Virus record (IMG/VR): IMGVR_UViG_3300020411_001573
Location: 1-30,860 of that record
Source of the DNA: a virus
Direction: 5' to 3' (one strand)
DNA: 30,860 nt
Shown here: one piece after another, positions 16,001-24,889 of the stretch
How positions within the stretch are numbered: position 1 is the stretch's first letter
Layout: every line of letters begins with the position of its first letter
Translations under genes and position numbers: made by a program
The notes under the pieces: generated by a model
What the model saw: the letters and a program-made list of their open reading frames with translations, nothing else
What the model was told of the DNA's origin: nothing
Databases searched by the model: none

Positions 16001-17959
16001 GTTTAAATTAGGAACTCTTAAATATAATAATTCTTCTTTTTCTTCAATAAATGGAACTAACTCTATAGTATCTTCATATGGTTCCATTTTTTCTTCAACA
16101 AAATAAACTAAATCATTTACTTCAATCTCATCATCAAGTTTATCATATAATTTAAAGTATCTTGCAGTTTTATCTGTTATATCTTTTAATGGTAACTCTT
16201 CATCATGTGCCTTTGGTGCATCAAAACTATTAATAATTAAATTATATTTTTTATCGGTAACTAAATAAGTGTTTAATCTTGTAACTTGATGTTTAGTATA
16301 GTTAACAAAAAATTCATCAAATATTTTTCTTGAATTATCTTCTCCACTATGTTCTGATTCATTTGCTGCAGATTCATATGTTTTATCAACTTTAATTCTA
16401 TTATAATCTAATACTTCTATAATCTTTGCTTTAAAATCAACTGGAACTTGTGTTGTTGTTCTAACTTCAACTTCAAAATCTTCTTCTACCCACTCACCAT
16501 CATATTCACCTATTATCTCATCAACTTCTTCTTCATTTTCTATTTTTTTTATTGTATCAATATCATATGTTGGTAATTTAAAATCAGTAATGAATTCATT
16601 AAGTGGTTCAAATTGATTACTTCTTCCTAAATTAGTTCCATAACTTCCACCACTTTCCATATCACTTTCACCTGCCTGACCACTACCATCTTCAAAGAAT
16701 TCTTCACTTAATGGTCGTATCATATTAATTCTTTTATTTCTCATATCTAAGAAATGATTAATACTATTCCATTTACCAAGTGTAGCAGATGTTACATTGT
16801 TAGCAATAATAGTATGATGTTTATCAAGAACTAAATTCCAAACATCCAATGCTTCAGAAACAAACTCATTACCAATTTCGTTTGCCATATACCACTTACC
16901 TTGATGTTTAATTGGATGGTGGTCTGTAGTGATAAGATTTTTATAACGAACTAATTTATCTCCGTAAGGTCTGTTATCTTTAACTACCTTTAATACTTTT
17001 GCGTAACCCTGTTCTGTTTTTACTTTCATACCAGGTTTCATCATCTTGATTGGTATGGAACGATTGTTACTTAATTTTATTTTTGTATCACCTGTAAAAC
17101 AAACACTTCCGTAAGAATCTTCTTCTCTATCATCTTCCCATTCCTCTTCTGGACCTGGAACATCTTCTATAGTTTTCTTAGGGTCGGATAATTTTTTTTG
17201 TGCCTGTAATGCCTTTTTTACTAATCTTTTTTCAGTTCGTTTTGTAGTACTCGTTAATGAATACTCAAACATTTCTTTAATAGTAATTTCACCACCAACC
17301 ATTGCATCAGTAAATCCTCTTTCACCTGGTGCATCATTAAACACTAATATATTAGGGTCTGTTAAATCCCATCGAATAGTTCCACCACCACCTCTTTTAA
17401 GTGGTATGTAAACTATATTCTTATTCATAGATGCAAAATTTTTCTTGTAAGGAACATTTTTAATTTCCTGAACATCTACTTTTAATTCTCTTTTATTTGG
17501 TGATATTTGTTTAATGAAATATTTTAATTCTTTTGGAAATAATTCTGTTGGTTCTACTTTTTCTTGTTTTCCACCAAAAACATTTTGTGTAAAATATCTT
17601 GTTTTTCCATTTATAACTCTTGTTGCTATTCTACCATTATGAACATAACCATTTTCATTTAGGAAGACAGTTTTTTTCTTACCTGCAACTCTTCTTAAAA
17701 ATAAATACTTTACTTTATATCTACCTTCCTTATAACCAAGTTGTCTTAAATGTGTTCCAATATCTAAATCAATAGTTGAATCATCTTGAAATAAAAGTTC
17801 CCCCGCTGATAGTATTTCATCATCTATCTGATTTCCATCTTCATCATAAACATAAAGATGGACAAAGTCTTTGTTATCTCTCCCATACGAACTATAAAAT
17901 GGTTTAGGAGCGATTAATTGTTCACTATCTTTTGGTTTTATTCCCTCAAACTTTGCCAT
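13085..17959 (-). CDS. Giant baseplate protein with internal Hint (intein-like) domain
   Basis: The 1624-aa protein lies downstream of gp6 and two small genes and is presumed a baseplate or tail component. A Hint domain occupies about residues 287-388: block A starts at C287 (CFTGDTKIKL), block B is TTDHHPI with T345 and H348, and the end is DVWNLVLDKHHTIIANN (N387-N388). The last residues lack the usual His-Asn followed by Cys, Ser or Thr, so protein splicing looks unlikely, although N-terminal autocleavage at C287 is possible. A LamG/concanavalin-like domain falls at about 1000-1200 (GSLMEFRLWSEPLSQSVFENHLRAP). The rest is beta-rich. Similar giant proteins near gp6 are common in marine T4-like phages. 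Confidence 0.75.
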   Translation of the reverse strand: MAKFEGIKPKDSEQLIAPKPFYSSYGRDNKDFVHLYVYDEDGNQIDDEILSAGELLFQDDSTIDLDIGTHLRQLGYKEGRYKVKYLFLRRVAGKKKTVFLNENGYVHNGRIATRVINGKTRYFTQNVFGGKQEKVEPTELFPKELKYFIKQISPNKRELKVDVQEIKNVPYKKNFASMNKNIVYIPLKRGGGGTIRWDLTDPNILVFNDAPGERGFTDAMVGGEITIKEMFEYSLTSTTKRTEKRLVKKALQAQKKLSDPKKTIEDVPGPEEEWEDDREEDSYGSVCFTGDTKIKLSNNRSIPIKMMKPGMKVKTEQGYAKVLKVVKDNRPYGDKLVRYKNLITTDHHPIKHQGKWYMANEIGNEFVSEALDVWNLVLDKHHTIIANNVTSATLGKWNSINHFLDMRNKRINMIRPLSEEFFEDGSGQAGESDMESGGSYGTNLGRSNQFEPLNEFITDFKLPTYDIDTIKKIENEEEVDEIIGEYDGEWVEEDFEVEVRTTTQVPVDFKAKIIEVLDYNRIKVDKTYESAANESEHSGEDNSRKIFDEFFVNYTKHQVTRLNTYLVTDKKYNLIINSFDAPKAHDEELPLKDITDKTARYFKLYDKLDDEIEVNDLVYFVEEKMEPYEDTIELVPFIEEKEELLYLRVPNLNSVDNPINFRGTQYRTHNDLIGTDSTTQQDIKNKVLSGSLLDVQVNVDYAKRTDTIGEETTDFGFGNFVHFGSAEQRVRNFRDKVELIEYYTSESFALTNVTSSATSMNNFDVKKEQVINSFDPYEHYLYYQSGSYVSSSVGEWYQATWPKENSTSPYTLAHTSGSTSTTWYNNVITSASLFDDNNTNRLVNNLPLHVNTDTQNNVFLEFVDMIGQQFDEIWTYLRHFTDINEHSNKLSEGISKDIVREVAKSLGMDVTNGNDLIILPEYLVGKASDGSDKYESPQEEVTEEIWKRLLANLPFFLKNKGNTRAIKGLLNCYGVPSSILRVREYGGPDLNERVSYEIKRKFTYALDFKSKEYVESQWQNDSTSGIKPETIEFRFRSPKSQDQVIVQKGNEFAIQLQDNGDTDNKGYLRFSVSASTGIQYITSSEQPFYNDEMWSVMLTRKSASGVDLTSDSITQNVTYELTTRQYDSTRNRVVYSTSESFDSGVAAAGNALNAAFTSSGFIYLGGNGSNFGTQFSGSLMEFRLWSEPLSQSVFENHLRAPKAYNGNTTQSHYDNLVLRIPLDNNVTYATTSSLTNIAHPQTYDYSGSTQQFGGNNYRSLVDVEEMKVPNLGPSRRNATKIRIENTSLDGQLAYNVRREKSSQDTAPVDSNKLGVYFSPADVINEDIMYSIADMNFDDYIGDPRDQYKYQYRGLEQQQRNYFKKYNSPNNFWDYMRLIDYFDASIWTQLEKLIPARANTNLGLLIEPNILERNKEVVGKLPELENTYYENAGHFDYGLKMTNFISGSDDRTIIPSGEFPMYNGAVNIHNLESGSLGTLGLPTLVRLEEIDYISPYGSLYATASITLGGTTTEFEEATQPFVSSSRLSEHNEIKLKFYTSSLSVSDANGYGIHTQYGGNYQYSASFEPAEYQSMAYESKLFRLFYKQTQLTKENTIDGKEPVEVTITSPTRLITKEPGDSKLIVE

Positions 17960-17963
17960 TTAT

Positions 17964-18548
17964 TTATCTCCCAAACAACTTCTTAATGAACTTTTTAACT
18001 TTCTTTTTTGCTTTTGCAATTGCCTTTTTACCTACTTTGTCTTTAATTTTCTCTAAGGTACTTTTAGTTGATTTCACAGCTTTCTGTTCTGGTGATAATG
18101 ATTGATTAGTTACTTGTTCAATTGCATCTTCTAAAGATTTATTCAATTCTTTGTTTGTTTCAATCTGTTCTTGTAATTGTTGTTTTAATGCTTCAATTTC
18201 TTCTGGTGAAGTTCCTTCTTCCTCTTCAACTTCTTTTGGAAATATTTCAGTAAAGTTTAAATCATCACCAAAAAATTTTAATACTCTTATCGGTGTTGAA
18301 GATTTTTGTTCTACTGGTATTCTTACATATTGATATGGTTGTTCAATTGATTCACCCTTTTTATCTGGGTTCTCAAGTGATAATAAAACTCCATCCTCAT
18401 CACGAAGTGGATTTGTAGCATCAATAGAACCAGATATACTAAGTCTCTGTGATTCTTCTTGAACAAGTTTTAAATGTTTTCTTTTATCTGAATCCTCTAC
18501 ATTAACATAATAATCTGAACTTCTTATTTGTTCACTTGTATATGGCAT
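17964..18548 (-). CDS. Baseplate-associated coiled-coil protein with basic C-terminus
   Basis: The 194-aa protein has a beta-type N-terminal half. A Glu-rich coiled coil follows at about 105-145 (SPEEIEALKQQLQEQIETNKEL), then a Lys-rich end of amphipathic helices (KKAIAKAKKKVKKFIKKLFGR). The last 30 residues look like a membrane- or nucleic-acid-active basic helix. The ATG overlaps the stop region of the ferredoxin gene, and the SD is GGGAG. It lies between the ferredoxin and the Hint-containing protein in the tail block. No family is recognised; a tail role is contextual. Confidence 0.6.
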   Translation of the reverse strand: MPYTSEQIRSSDYYVNVEDSDKRKHLKLVQEESQRLSISGSIDATNPLRDEDGVLLSLENPDKKGESIEQPYQYVRIPVEQKSSTPIRVLKFFGDDLNFTEIFPKEVEEEEGTSPEEIEALKQQLQEQIETNKELNKSLEDAIEQVTNQSLSPEQKAVKSTKSTLEKIKDKVGKKAIAKAKKKVKKFIKKLFGR

Positions 18549-18847
18549 TATTGTATCTCCCTACCAAAGAAATCATAATTAATTTTTATATATTTTTTCC
18601 ATTCATCTGGAGTGTCATCTTCATCAAAAATTGCTTCTACTGGACATTCTGGTTCACACGCTCCACAATCAATACATTCATCAGGGTCAATATATAATTG
18701 TAACCCATCAGGATTGAATCCATCTGCCTTTGCTTCTTCACCCATACCTTCTTTATCAAAAGGCCCATGAATACAATCAACTGGACAAACTTCAACACAA
18801 GCTGTATCACAAGTTCCTACACATGGTTCTGCAATTATATAAGGCAT
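18548..18847 (-). CDS. 7Fe-type (3Fe-4S/4Fe-4S) ferredoxin
   Basis: The 99-aa protein is a bacterial ferredoxin of the FdxA/Azotobacter FdI kind. C9-x7-C17 with C68 fits the 3Fe-4S cluster; C21, C58, C61 and C64 fit the 4Fe-4S cluster. C13 and C25 are extra. The motifs [11 protein letters not shown] and [18 protein letters not shown] are near-identical in style to cellular proteins, and the [15 protein letters not shown] tail also aligns. A loop at about 31-50 ([19 protein letters not shown]) is longer than in FdI. It is a soluble electron carrier. It sits inside the baseplate gene run with no gap from neighbours, which is unusual and suggests it is expressed late with the tail genes. Confidence 0.85.
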   Translation of the reverse strand: MPYIIAEPCVGTCDTACVEVCPVDCIHGPFDKEGMGEEAKADGFNPDGLQLYIDPDECIDCGACEPECPVEAIFDEDDTPDEWKKYIKINYDFFGREIQ

Positions 18848-18848
18848 T

Positions 18849-20027
18849 TTATCTCACCACTTTAAATGACCAGTCATCATCATATATTATTGAGTTTTCA
18901 TTTGCCCCACTACCACTTACAACCTTAATTTCAAATCTATAAAATCTTTCTGGTTGGAACCCATTCATCCAAAGATTAAAGTAATTACTTGTTGCATCAC
19001 AACTAACAATTGAACCTGTACTAAATGGTATTATTACTTCTTCAGTTTCTGCATCTTTTACTGAATAATAAGTTCCTTGTGTTAATGCTCTACTACCACT
19101 TGGTAAAGTTTTAATTGTTAATGCTGCTGGTGTTGTATCAAATCCTCTTGTTGGATATAATTCTCTACCAACTAATCTAAATTTAACTTTTGATTTTTCT
19201 TTATACTCTGGTTTTATGTTTTGGAAATAAACAGTCAATCTATCTAACTCAGTTGCATTTAGTTCAGATAAACTTCCAGTATTCCAAGAACTATCATCCC
19301 ACATAACTTCTAATTTAGGTGGATAGATTGTGTGTGTTTCTCTTGAAAAGAATTTTAAATTACCAAGAATACTTGTATCATATTCTGCCGAACCTGTAGC
19401 GGTTGTTGGGTCAAAGATAGAATGTGCACTTTGAGATGTTGCTACATTTTCTCTCTTTATAATAAATCCTTGATTTCCAAATACTGAACTTGAATAGATA
19501 TGATTATTAACCAAATCAGTTACATCCATTCTTATATCTTGTGTTTCATAAACTAAATCATATGATGATGAAACATTCCATCCACTATTCAAACTTGAAG
19601 TAAACCAAGTTCCACCTTGAGTATCACTACCTGTTACCCATTGTGTTTCAGTAGTATCATTATCACGATACTTCCAACTTGCTCCATCACTTATAGTTGG
19701 GTCTCTATCTAATCTACCAGTTCCACCATTCCAACTACCCGTTACAATATATGCCCACAAAGTAGATTCAGTAGCCAATTCCGTTGAACTTGCATCATAT
19801 AAATTTAAAAAGAATTTTGCATCACTTGGTATAATTCCATCTTGTATTGATTTAGAAATATAACTATAATCAAACTTCATTAATATTCTTGAAACACTAA
19901 TTGTACTACCAGCCGAATTTACATTCTTATTAACTTCTAATATCTCATCCAATCCTGTATTGATTGATGAAGTTACATTACCAGAATAGATTGTTGTATC
20001 GGTTATTGGATATTCAAAATAATACAT
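18849..20027 (-). CDS. Baseplate structural protein with CBM-like beta domains
   Basis: The 392-aa protein begins with [20 protein letters not shown] and contains [30 protein letters not shown] and [15 protein letters not shown]. This is the jelly-roll layout of the DNRLRE/CBM96-type domain, which appears in surface and virion proteins. The C-terminal half ([22 protein letters not shown]) is also beta-rich. Its ATG overlaps the stop of gp6 by one base at 20027. In marine T4-like phages proteins of this type follow gp6 and are virion-associated; glycan binding is a possibility only. Confidence 0.65.
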   Translation of the reverse strand: MYYFEYPITDTTIYSGNVTSSINTGLDEILEVNKNVNSAGSTISVSRILMKFDYSYISKSIQDGIIPSDAKFFLNLYDASSTELATESTLWAYIVTGSWNGGTGRLDRDPTISDGASWKYRDNDTTETQWVTGSDTQGGTWFTSSLNSGWNVSSSYDLVYETQDIRMDVTDLVNNHIYSSSVFGNQGFIIKRENVATSQSAHSIFDPTTATGSAEYDTSILGNLKFFSRETHTIYPPKLEVMWDDSSWNTGSLSELNATELDRLTVYFQNIKPEYKEKSKVKFRLVGRELYPTRGFDTTPAALTIKTLPSGSRALTQGTYYSVKDAETEEVIIPFSTGSIVSCDATSNYFNLWMNGFQPERFYRFEIKVVSGSGANENSIIYDDDWSFKVVR

Positions 20028-21997
20028 TATACATCTCCTACCACTCTACCCTCGATATCTGTATCAGGGAATTTAAGTTCAAATATACTTGGGTCTAATG
20101 ATGGATATATTACACCATCTTTTGTTGCTGATTGTAAATCATAAACATGACCACTATAACCTTCTTCTGTTTTGTATTTATTATCTATCACTACAAGTTG
20201 TTTCTGTGGATTATCATCTTCTGGTGGAACAACACTTGCAACACCATCCACTAAAGAAATCTTATAGGCAATATCACTCAATACTATTGGTTCATTAATT
20301 TGCCATCTCTTAATATTAAAATGTTTCCTTACCTCATCAATACATTTCAATAATACTTTATTTTTATTATATCCTCGTTGAGTAATAATTGAAAATCTTA
20401 CTGATATGTTTATAACATATGCATCTTTAATATTAATTGCATCTGTTAACATTCTATATTGTGAAAGATATATTTTTAAATTTTGTTTTGTAGCATCATT
20501 TAAAATTACTAACTTACCATCATTACTATATCCTAAACAATAAAGATTTAAAGCAAATGGATTAGGTATTACCAATGAAGATTTGTTTTTTGATATCTTA
20601 CCATTTTTAATAATTGTTTGTGTATTTTCTTCTAATTGTTCATCTTGAACTATAAATGATTTTGCTATGTTTCCATATTTTTGTGGTAAAGAATATACTC
20701 TTGTGATATAATCTTCTTTTGTAACTGCTCTGTTTTGTGAATTAAAATAAGCCAATGCATTTTGTCTTACTTCTTCAGGTGATTCTCCACCACTTCCACC
20801 AGTAGCAGGGTCTGGATTTTTTATTGATAAACTTTCTTTTGTGTTCTTAACATCCGATGCAGTTAATCCATCTTCATCTAAAGTAAAAGTAACACTATCT
20901 CTATTAATAATTTCATTAGATAAAACATTATCATCATCACTTCCACCATAAGTATATGTAATAGTTAATGTAGTAGAACTTGGTGCCAATCCGAATGTTC
21001 TTGTTTTTAAGAAATTAGTTGGGTCAAATGATTCATCAAGTTTACTTAATCCACCTGCAAGAGATGAACCAACATTATCTGGGTTTGGTATTAATTCTTC
21101 ATCAGGAGATGAACTTATTCCTGCACCAAATCTAATTTCTGTTTTACCATCACTACGAACATAAGTTGTAAACCTACGAGCAGTTTTAATTAACTTCAAC
21201 ATATAAGGTGTATCACCAGAATGTGAAGAAACATCAGGAGTATTAACACTATTATTTTCTATTGATTCAAAGACTGTATCTTGTGCCAAGAAAGGAACTT
21301 CATACCATTTATTTCCATCACTATCTGAAATTGATTCTATATGAATAACATTTTCTTCACCTAAAATAACTTTATCAAATTTTTCTGCTGCTCCAAAAGT
21401 AAATGTTTCTTCCTTTTTCTTTCCAGATTCTAAAATTCCTTTTTTAGTTATTCTAAAATGTGTTGGATTAACACCAGAATAATTAGAAATAACTTCTTTT
21501 CTTTCATCCAAAGATGAAGATGTTTTAAAGTTAACACTATCTAATAATCTAAATTCTGTTCCATTCTTTGATGAAAATTTACTATCTGCATCTATTGATA
21601 ATGCATAATTTGTATTTGGAACATATTCTCCACCATCAAGAGTTGCTGGAACTTCTATACTGAATTCACCGATTGCTATAGATGGACTTGATAGTTTTGG
21701 TTTATATCCGAATGATTGTGCAATCTTAAAAATATTTTTCTTTTCCTCGGCAGCATGTAGTAATGATTCACGATATTGATTATCAATATAAAATCCTAAT
21801 ACATCTCCTACATATGCAGCCATTTCGATAAACATCATACCTGGTGATGATTCATTAAAATCATTGTATGAGTTTGGAAAATATGCTTTTGCAAATTCAA
21901 GTAGATTTTGTCTTATAGATGGGAAATCTCTACCGAGATATTTTACCTCTTTCTTATCTACCTTTTTTAGTGTGCCGTATTCTACTTGTGTTGGCAT
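20027..21997 (-). CDS. 6: Baseplate wedge protein gp6-like
   Basis: The 656-aa protein is close in length to T4 gp6 (660). The N-terminus shows the gp6/gpJ family pattern: YLGRDFPSIRQNLLEFAKAYFPN followed by SSPGMMFIEMAAYVGDVLGFYIDNQYRESLLHAA. The middle has GGSGGESPEEVRQNALAYFNSQNRAVTKEDY, the typical Baseplate_J segment. The C-terminus holds HFNIKRWQINEPIVLSDIAYKI and VDGVASV. In T4, gp6 dimers form the inner ring of the wedge that opens when the tail contracts. It is preceded by gp25 with only a base or so between them, the usual T4-like order. Confidence 0.9.
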   Translation of the reverse strand: MPTQVEYGTLKKVDKKEVKYLGRDFPSIRQNLLEFAKAYFPNSYNDFNESSPGMMFIEMAAYVGDVLGFYIDNQYRESLLHAAEEKKNIFKIAQSFGYKPKLSSPSIAIGEFSIEVPATLDGGEYVPNTNYALSIDADSKFSSKNGTEFRLLDSVNFKTSSSLDERKEVISNYSGVNPTHFRITKKGILESGKKKEETFTFGAAEKFDKVILGEENVIHIESISDSDGNKWYEVPFLAQDTVFESIENNSVNTPDVSSHSGDTPYMLKLIKTARRFTTYVRSDGKTEIRFGAGISSSPDEELIPNPDNVGSSLAGGLSKLDESFDPTNFLKTRTFGLAPSSTTLTITYTYGGSDDDNVLSNEIINRDSVTFTLDEDGLTASDVKNTKESLSIKNPDPATGGSGGESPEEVRQNALAYFNSQNRAVTKEDYITRVYSLPQKYGNIAKSFIVQDEQLEENTQTIIKNGKISKNKSSLVIPNPFALNLYCLGYSNDGKLVILNDATKQNLKIYLSQYRMLTDAINIKDAYVINISVRFSIITQRGYNKNKVLLKCIDEVRKHFNIKRWQINEPIVLSDIAYKISLVDGVASVVPPEDDNPQKQLVVIDNKYKTEEGYSGHVYDLQSATKDGVIYPSLDPSIFELKFPDTDIEGRVVGDV

Positions 21998-21998
21998 C

Positions 21999-22451
21999 TT
22001 ACTCTCCTGTATTAAATGTAAATGTTAATTCGTTTACTGCATCGGGGTCTTCAATATTCACAATAAATTCTACCCTAACATAAAGTGTATTAGGATTTGA
22101 ACCATCCGTTGTAGTAAACACATTATTTATTGTTATATAAGGTAACCAATAATCTACTGCCTCTCTTATTGATTGTTCAACTGAATCACCAATATCATCT
22201 GTTATTTGTTCAAATATTATATTCCATAAATCTGAACCAAATGTTGGTTGTCCTAATCGTTCACCTTTTCTTGTAAGTAAAAGATTTTTTAAATTAGAGT
22301 ATGCCTGGTCTGTTAATGTTTTTGCTCTTGGAAAAAATCCATCCCTACCATCTTTATATGTAAGTGGAAATTTTAATCCAAAATAAGAATCATTATCAGA
22401 AGCAATTTGTCTTACTGATGGATTATTAGTTAATTTAACATTTTCAGGCAT
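21999..22451 (-). CDS. 25: Baseplate wedge protein gp25-like
   Basis: The 150-aa protein has the GPW/gp25 signature: NLKNLLLTRKGERLGQPTFGSDLW, with E64-R65, P69 and F71-G72, corresponding to the EPR core that contacts gp6 and the sheath. C-terminal strands (TLYVRVEFIVNI) complete the family fold. Length is near that of T4 gp25 (132). It sits directly before gp6, the conserved order in contractile-tail phages and related systems. It initiates sheath assembly on the baseplate. Confidence 0.93.
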   Translation of the reverse strand: MPENVKLTNNPSVRQIASDNDSYFGLKFPLTYKDGRDGFFPRAKTLTDQAYSNLKNLLLTRKGERLGQPTFGSDLWNIIFEQITDDIGDSVEQSIREAVDYWLPYITINNVFTTTDGSNPNTLYVRVEFIVNIEDPDAVNELTFTFNTGE

Positions 22452-22455
22452 TTAC

Positions 22456-22941
22456 TTATCCTCTTCTTGAACCCTTTTTCTTTTCAATAGCTTTCATAAC
22501 ATCTGAATAATTTCGTGTTAATGCGTTCATCACTCCATCACCTACTTGTTCTGGAGTAGAACCAGCTTCCGCTAAAGTTTTTGCTGCTAAATGATTTAAT
22601 TTTGTTTCTTGTGGAGCCATATCTCCGTAACCCAAGACATCCTGTACATTTGAACTATCAAATGTTCCACCACCTAATGAAGGCCATTCTTCAGTTCCCT
22701 GTTTAGAGTTTCCTTCAATTCCACCGACCGTTTCATTTAGTACATTATTCAAAGCCTCATTCGATGTATAATGAACCTTTTCTTTTTTCTTATACTGCTT
22801 ACGAATTGGTTCTTTGAATTCTTTTTCAGTAAGTGATTTTAGAGATGATTTATTCTCCTTAATAAATATCTCATTCACTTGTTTTTTAACTTCTTTACGA
22901 ACTACTAATTCAATTATTTTTATTAGTTCTTTTTTATTCAT
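22456..22941 (-). CDS. Conserved-type tail block protein, unknown
   Basis: The 161-aa protein has a Lys-rich helical N-terminus (MNKKELIKIIELVVRKEVKKQV) and a middle part rich in Gly and Ser (SLGGGTFDSSNVQDVLGYGDMAP). A helical C-terminus (LAAKTLAEAGSTPEQVGDGVMNALTRNYSDVMKAI) is followed by a basic end. It is upstream of gp25 by 4 bases and probably belongs to the baseplate or its assembly. AGGAG precedes the ATG. No family is recognised. Confidence 0.6.
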   Translation of the reverse strand: MNKKELIKIIELVVRKEVKKQVNEIFIKENKSSLKSLTEKEFKEPIRKQYKKKEKVHYTSNEALNNVLNETVGGIEGNSKQGTEEWPSLGGGTFDSSNVQDVLGYGDMAPQETKLNHLAAKTLAEAGSTPEQVGDGVMNALTRNYSDVMKAIEKKKGSRRG

Positions 22942-22943
22942 TA

Positions 22944-23744
22944 TTAACTCCTATTCAGTTCCTGTTGGTATTCGAATCCCATTCCTGCGAAAAACGCATC
23001 CCATTCTTTATCATTTTTAAATTTTCTTTCTGAAAATGGTGATTTATCTATATTACCATAAAATGCACCTTGCCTAAATGCTCTACCATCAATTGCTGCA
23101 TGTATTTCTCTTGTTGTAGTAATATTTTGTTCTTCTAAATATGTTCTAAAATCTTTCTCAAACATTTGTTCTAAATATATCTGCATATCTACATTGGCCC
23201 CTGGATAATCATATCTATCTTCGGGGTCTGTTCCAAATTCTTCTTCTACCTCATCTATAAAAGTATCATTATCTTTATCATTATCTAATACTTTATATCC
23301 AGCGAATACTAATGGTGGTGCACTTGTGGTTGCTCCTGTAATTGTTTTCATATGAGTTTTGAATGCTTTAATTAATTGTTCAATAAACTCATCAATATTT
23401 TTATTAGTTACACCTTCTTTATCAACAAATGCAGATGTAATACCTGGAATAATTATTGTTGCACCACTTGCTGTTTTTGCACCCATCCAATATAATTTTA
23501 ATCCAATATCAAGTGCCTTTGAAAATTCAAATAATCCAAAAGATAAAAAAGATAAGTTTAACATCGTTTCTAATAAATCTTTATTACCTTTAACTAATGG
23601 TGTTGGTGGTGCAGTTCCAAGTCCACTTAATCCTGTCCTAACACACAAATCATATGAATCTGCAATTGTTTTAGCAGTATTTTTACTTTTAAATTCATCT
23701 TGAAAAGATTGTTTATATTGAGCTCTAAAAATACTCCAACTCAT
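22944..23744 (-). CDS. Tail block protein with calcium-loop motif
   Basis: The 266-aa protein begins MSWSIFRAQYKQSFQDEFKS. A hydrophobic middle (about 61-100) may be a buried helix. At 154-174 it has DNDKDNDTFIDEVEEEFGTDP, the Asp/Asn-rich repeat seen in thrombospondin type 3 and dockerin-like calcium sites (D154, D156, D158, D160, then E166). The C-terminus (AFYGNIDKSPFSERKFKNDKEWDAFFAGMGF) is aromatic-rich. It lies between the OB-fold hub and gp25. A baseplate location and Ca2+ binding are inferred; no T4 counterpart is assigned. Confidence 0.6.
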   Translation of the reverse strand: MSWSIFRAQYKQSFQDEFKSKNTAKTIADSYDLCVRTGLSGLGTAPPTPLVKGNKDLLETMLNLSFLSFGLFEFSKALDIGLKLYWMGAKTASGATIIIPGITSAFVDKEGVTNKNIDEFIEQLIKAFKTHMKTITGATTSAPPLVFAGYKVLDNDKDNDTFIDEVEEEFGTDPEDRYDYPGANVDMQIYLEQMFEKDFRTYLEEQNITTTREIHAAIDGRAFRQGAFYGNIDKSPFSERKFKNDKEWDAFFAGMGFEYQQELNRS

Positions 23745-24889
23745 TACTCTACCTTATTATTTTTACTATTCAAAGTACTATTCATTATTCCTTTAACTTC
23801 TCCTATAAATGCGGCACCTGCTGGATTAGGTGCTACTGGACCAACTGGACTTAATAAACCAGATTGTAATACTTGAATTAATTTATTTAATACTTTTACT
23901 AATTGATTACCCAATACGATTGGTTCTGTTGCCTGAACACTACCAATCTTTGTTACTGGTGATTCAATTACTAATTCTTTAACTGCCCCAAGAGAAAAAT
24001 TTCTTGAACTAAATAAACCAATATCACCTTCATTCTTAGTATTAAATATAATCCTATCCGAACTTAATAAAATATTTTTACCTTTATATGGTCCTGATAC
24101 TAATTTACTTTCTACTGATGGTTTAAATTCTAATTCTTGATTTGTAGTTAAATAAATACTTGAACCATCATTATCTATATTTTCTTTAATAGGTGATTTT
24201 TCTTCACCCTCTTTTGTTTGTCCAACATTTAAAATAATGTTTGGTGAATCTTGATTTTCATTTTTTATATCACTACCTAATCGTATAGTGTTTCCAAATC
24301 TACCCTCAACAATAACATCACCTTCATTTGGTAAAATTTTTCTTGCATCTGTATCTACACCATAATCATTAAAGTAATAACCTTTAATTGTTTTAGTATC
24401 ATCTTGTTCATTTGGTGTAGTAATATCTTTCTTAGTAACTAAAGTATCTTTATGTTTTTGTTTACTAACACCAAACCAAGTATTTAAATTAGGATTTCCA
24501 AATAAATTTAATTGTGAAGTATAATAATAATCCCCAAGATATTTTACTCCAATTACTACTTCACCAACTATTGGTGTAGTTGAAACACTTGGATTTAATG
24601 GTTTAAAAGTTTTACAATTATCAATATTCTTCCCTTGTTCAGATAAAATAAATCTACCAATAATTGCACCTACAAAACTATAATCAGGATTACCATCTCC
24701 TGTTTTTGGGAATGATGATTTACTTTCATCTAAATGAACTTCCAAAACTTCTAATGGTTCTAATTCATAAAATTCTGTTTGTGTGGTAAGTTCCTTTAAT
24801 AAACTTATCGTAGAATCGACAGTCTGAACTCTATTTCCAAGTTCAGGTCCAGTTCTATTACCTGGGTCATGTATCTTAAAATTTGCCAT
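23744..24889 (-). CDS. 5: OB-fold baseplate hub protein, gp5-like
   Basis: The 381-aa protein has an OB-type segment in the N-terminal half (VGAIIGRFILSEQG, PIVGEVVIGVKYLGDYYYTSQLN). A repeated beta section of the spike type follows (EGRFGNTIRLGSDIKN, SIYLTTNQELEF, GKNILLSSDRIIFNTKN). This is the arrangement of gp5-like hub/spike proteins of marine T4-like phages; the lysozyme domain of T4 gp5 (575 aa) is absent. The stop shares a base with the next gene's ATG. It presumably forms the central hub through which the tube passes. Confidence is limited because the motif is read by eye. Confidence 0.7.
   Translation of the reverse strand: MANFKIHDPGNRTGPELGNRVQTVDSTISLLKELTTQTEFYELEPLEVLEVHLDESKSSFPKTGDGNPDYSFVGAIIGRFILSEQGKNIDNCKTFKPLNPSVSTTPIVGEVVIGVKYLGDYYYTSQLNLFGNPNLNTWFGVSKQKHKDTLVTKKDITTPNEQDDTKTIKGYYFNDYGVDTDARKILPNEGDVIVEGRFGNTIRLGSDIKNENQDSPNIILNVGQTKEGEEKSPIKENIDNDGSSIYLTTNQELEFKPSVESKLVSGPYKGKNILLSSDRIIFNTKNEGDIGLFSSRNFSLGAVKELVIESPVTKIGSVQATEPIVLGNQLVKVLNKLIQVLQSGLLSPVGPVAPNPAGAAFIGEVKGIMNSTLNSKNNKVE

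Noticed and set aside
16796-17101. Standard self-splicing intein in the baseplate gene
   Set aside because: The C-terminal end reads ANNVTS instead of His-Asn followed by Cys, Ser or Thr, and there is no homing endonuclease region; about 100 residues is also small. I kept only a Hint domain with possible cleavage.
23359-23703. 114-aa plus-strand frame
   Set aside because: Composition is that of an antisense shadow, without an SD or promoter, opposite a coherent minus-strand gene.
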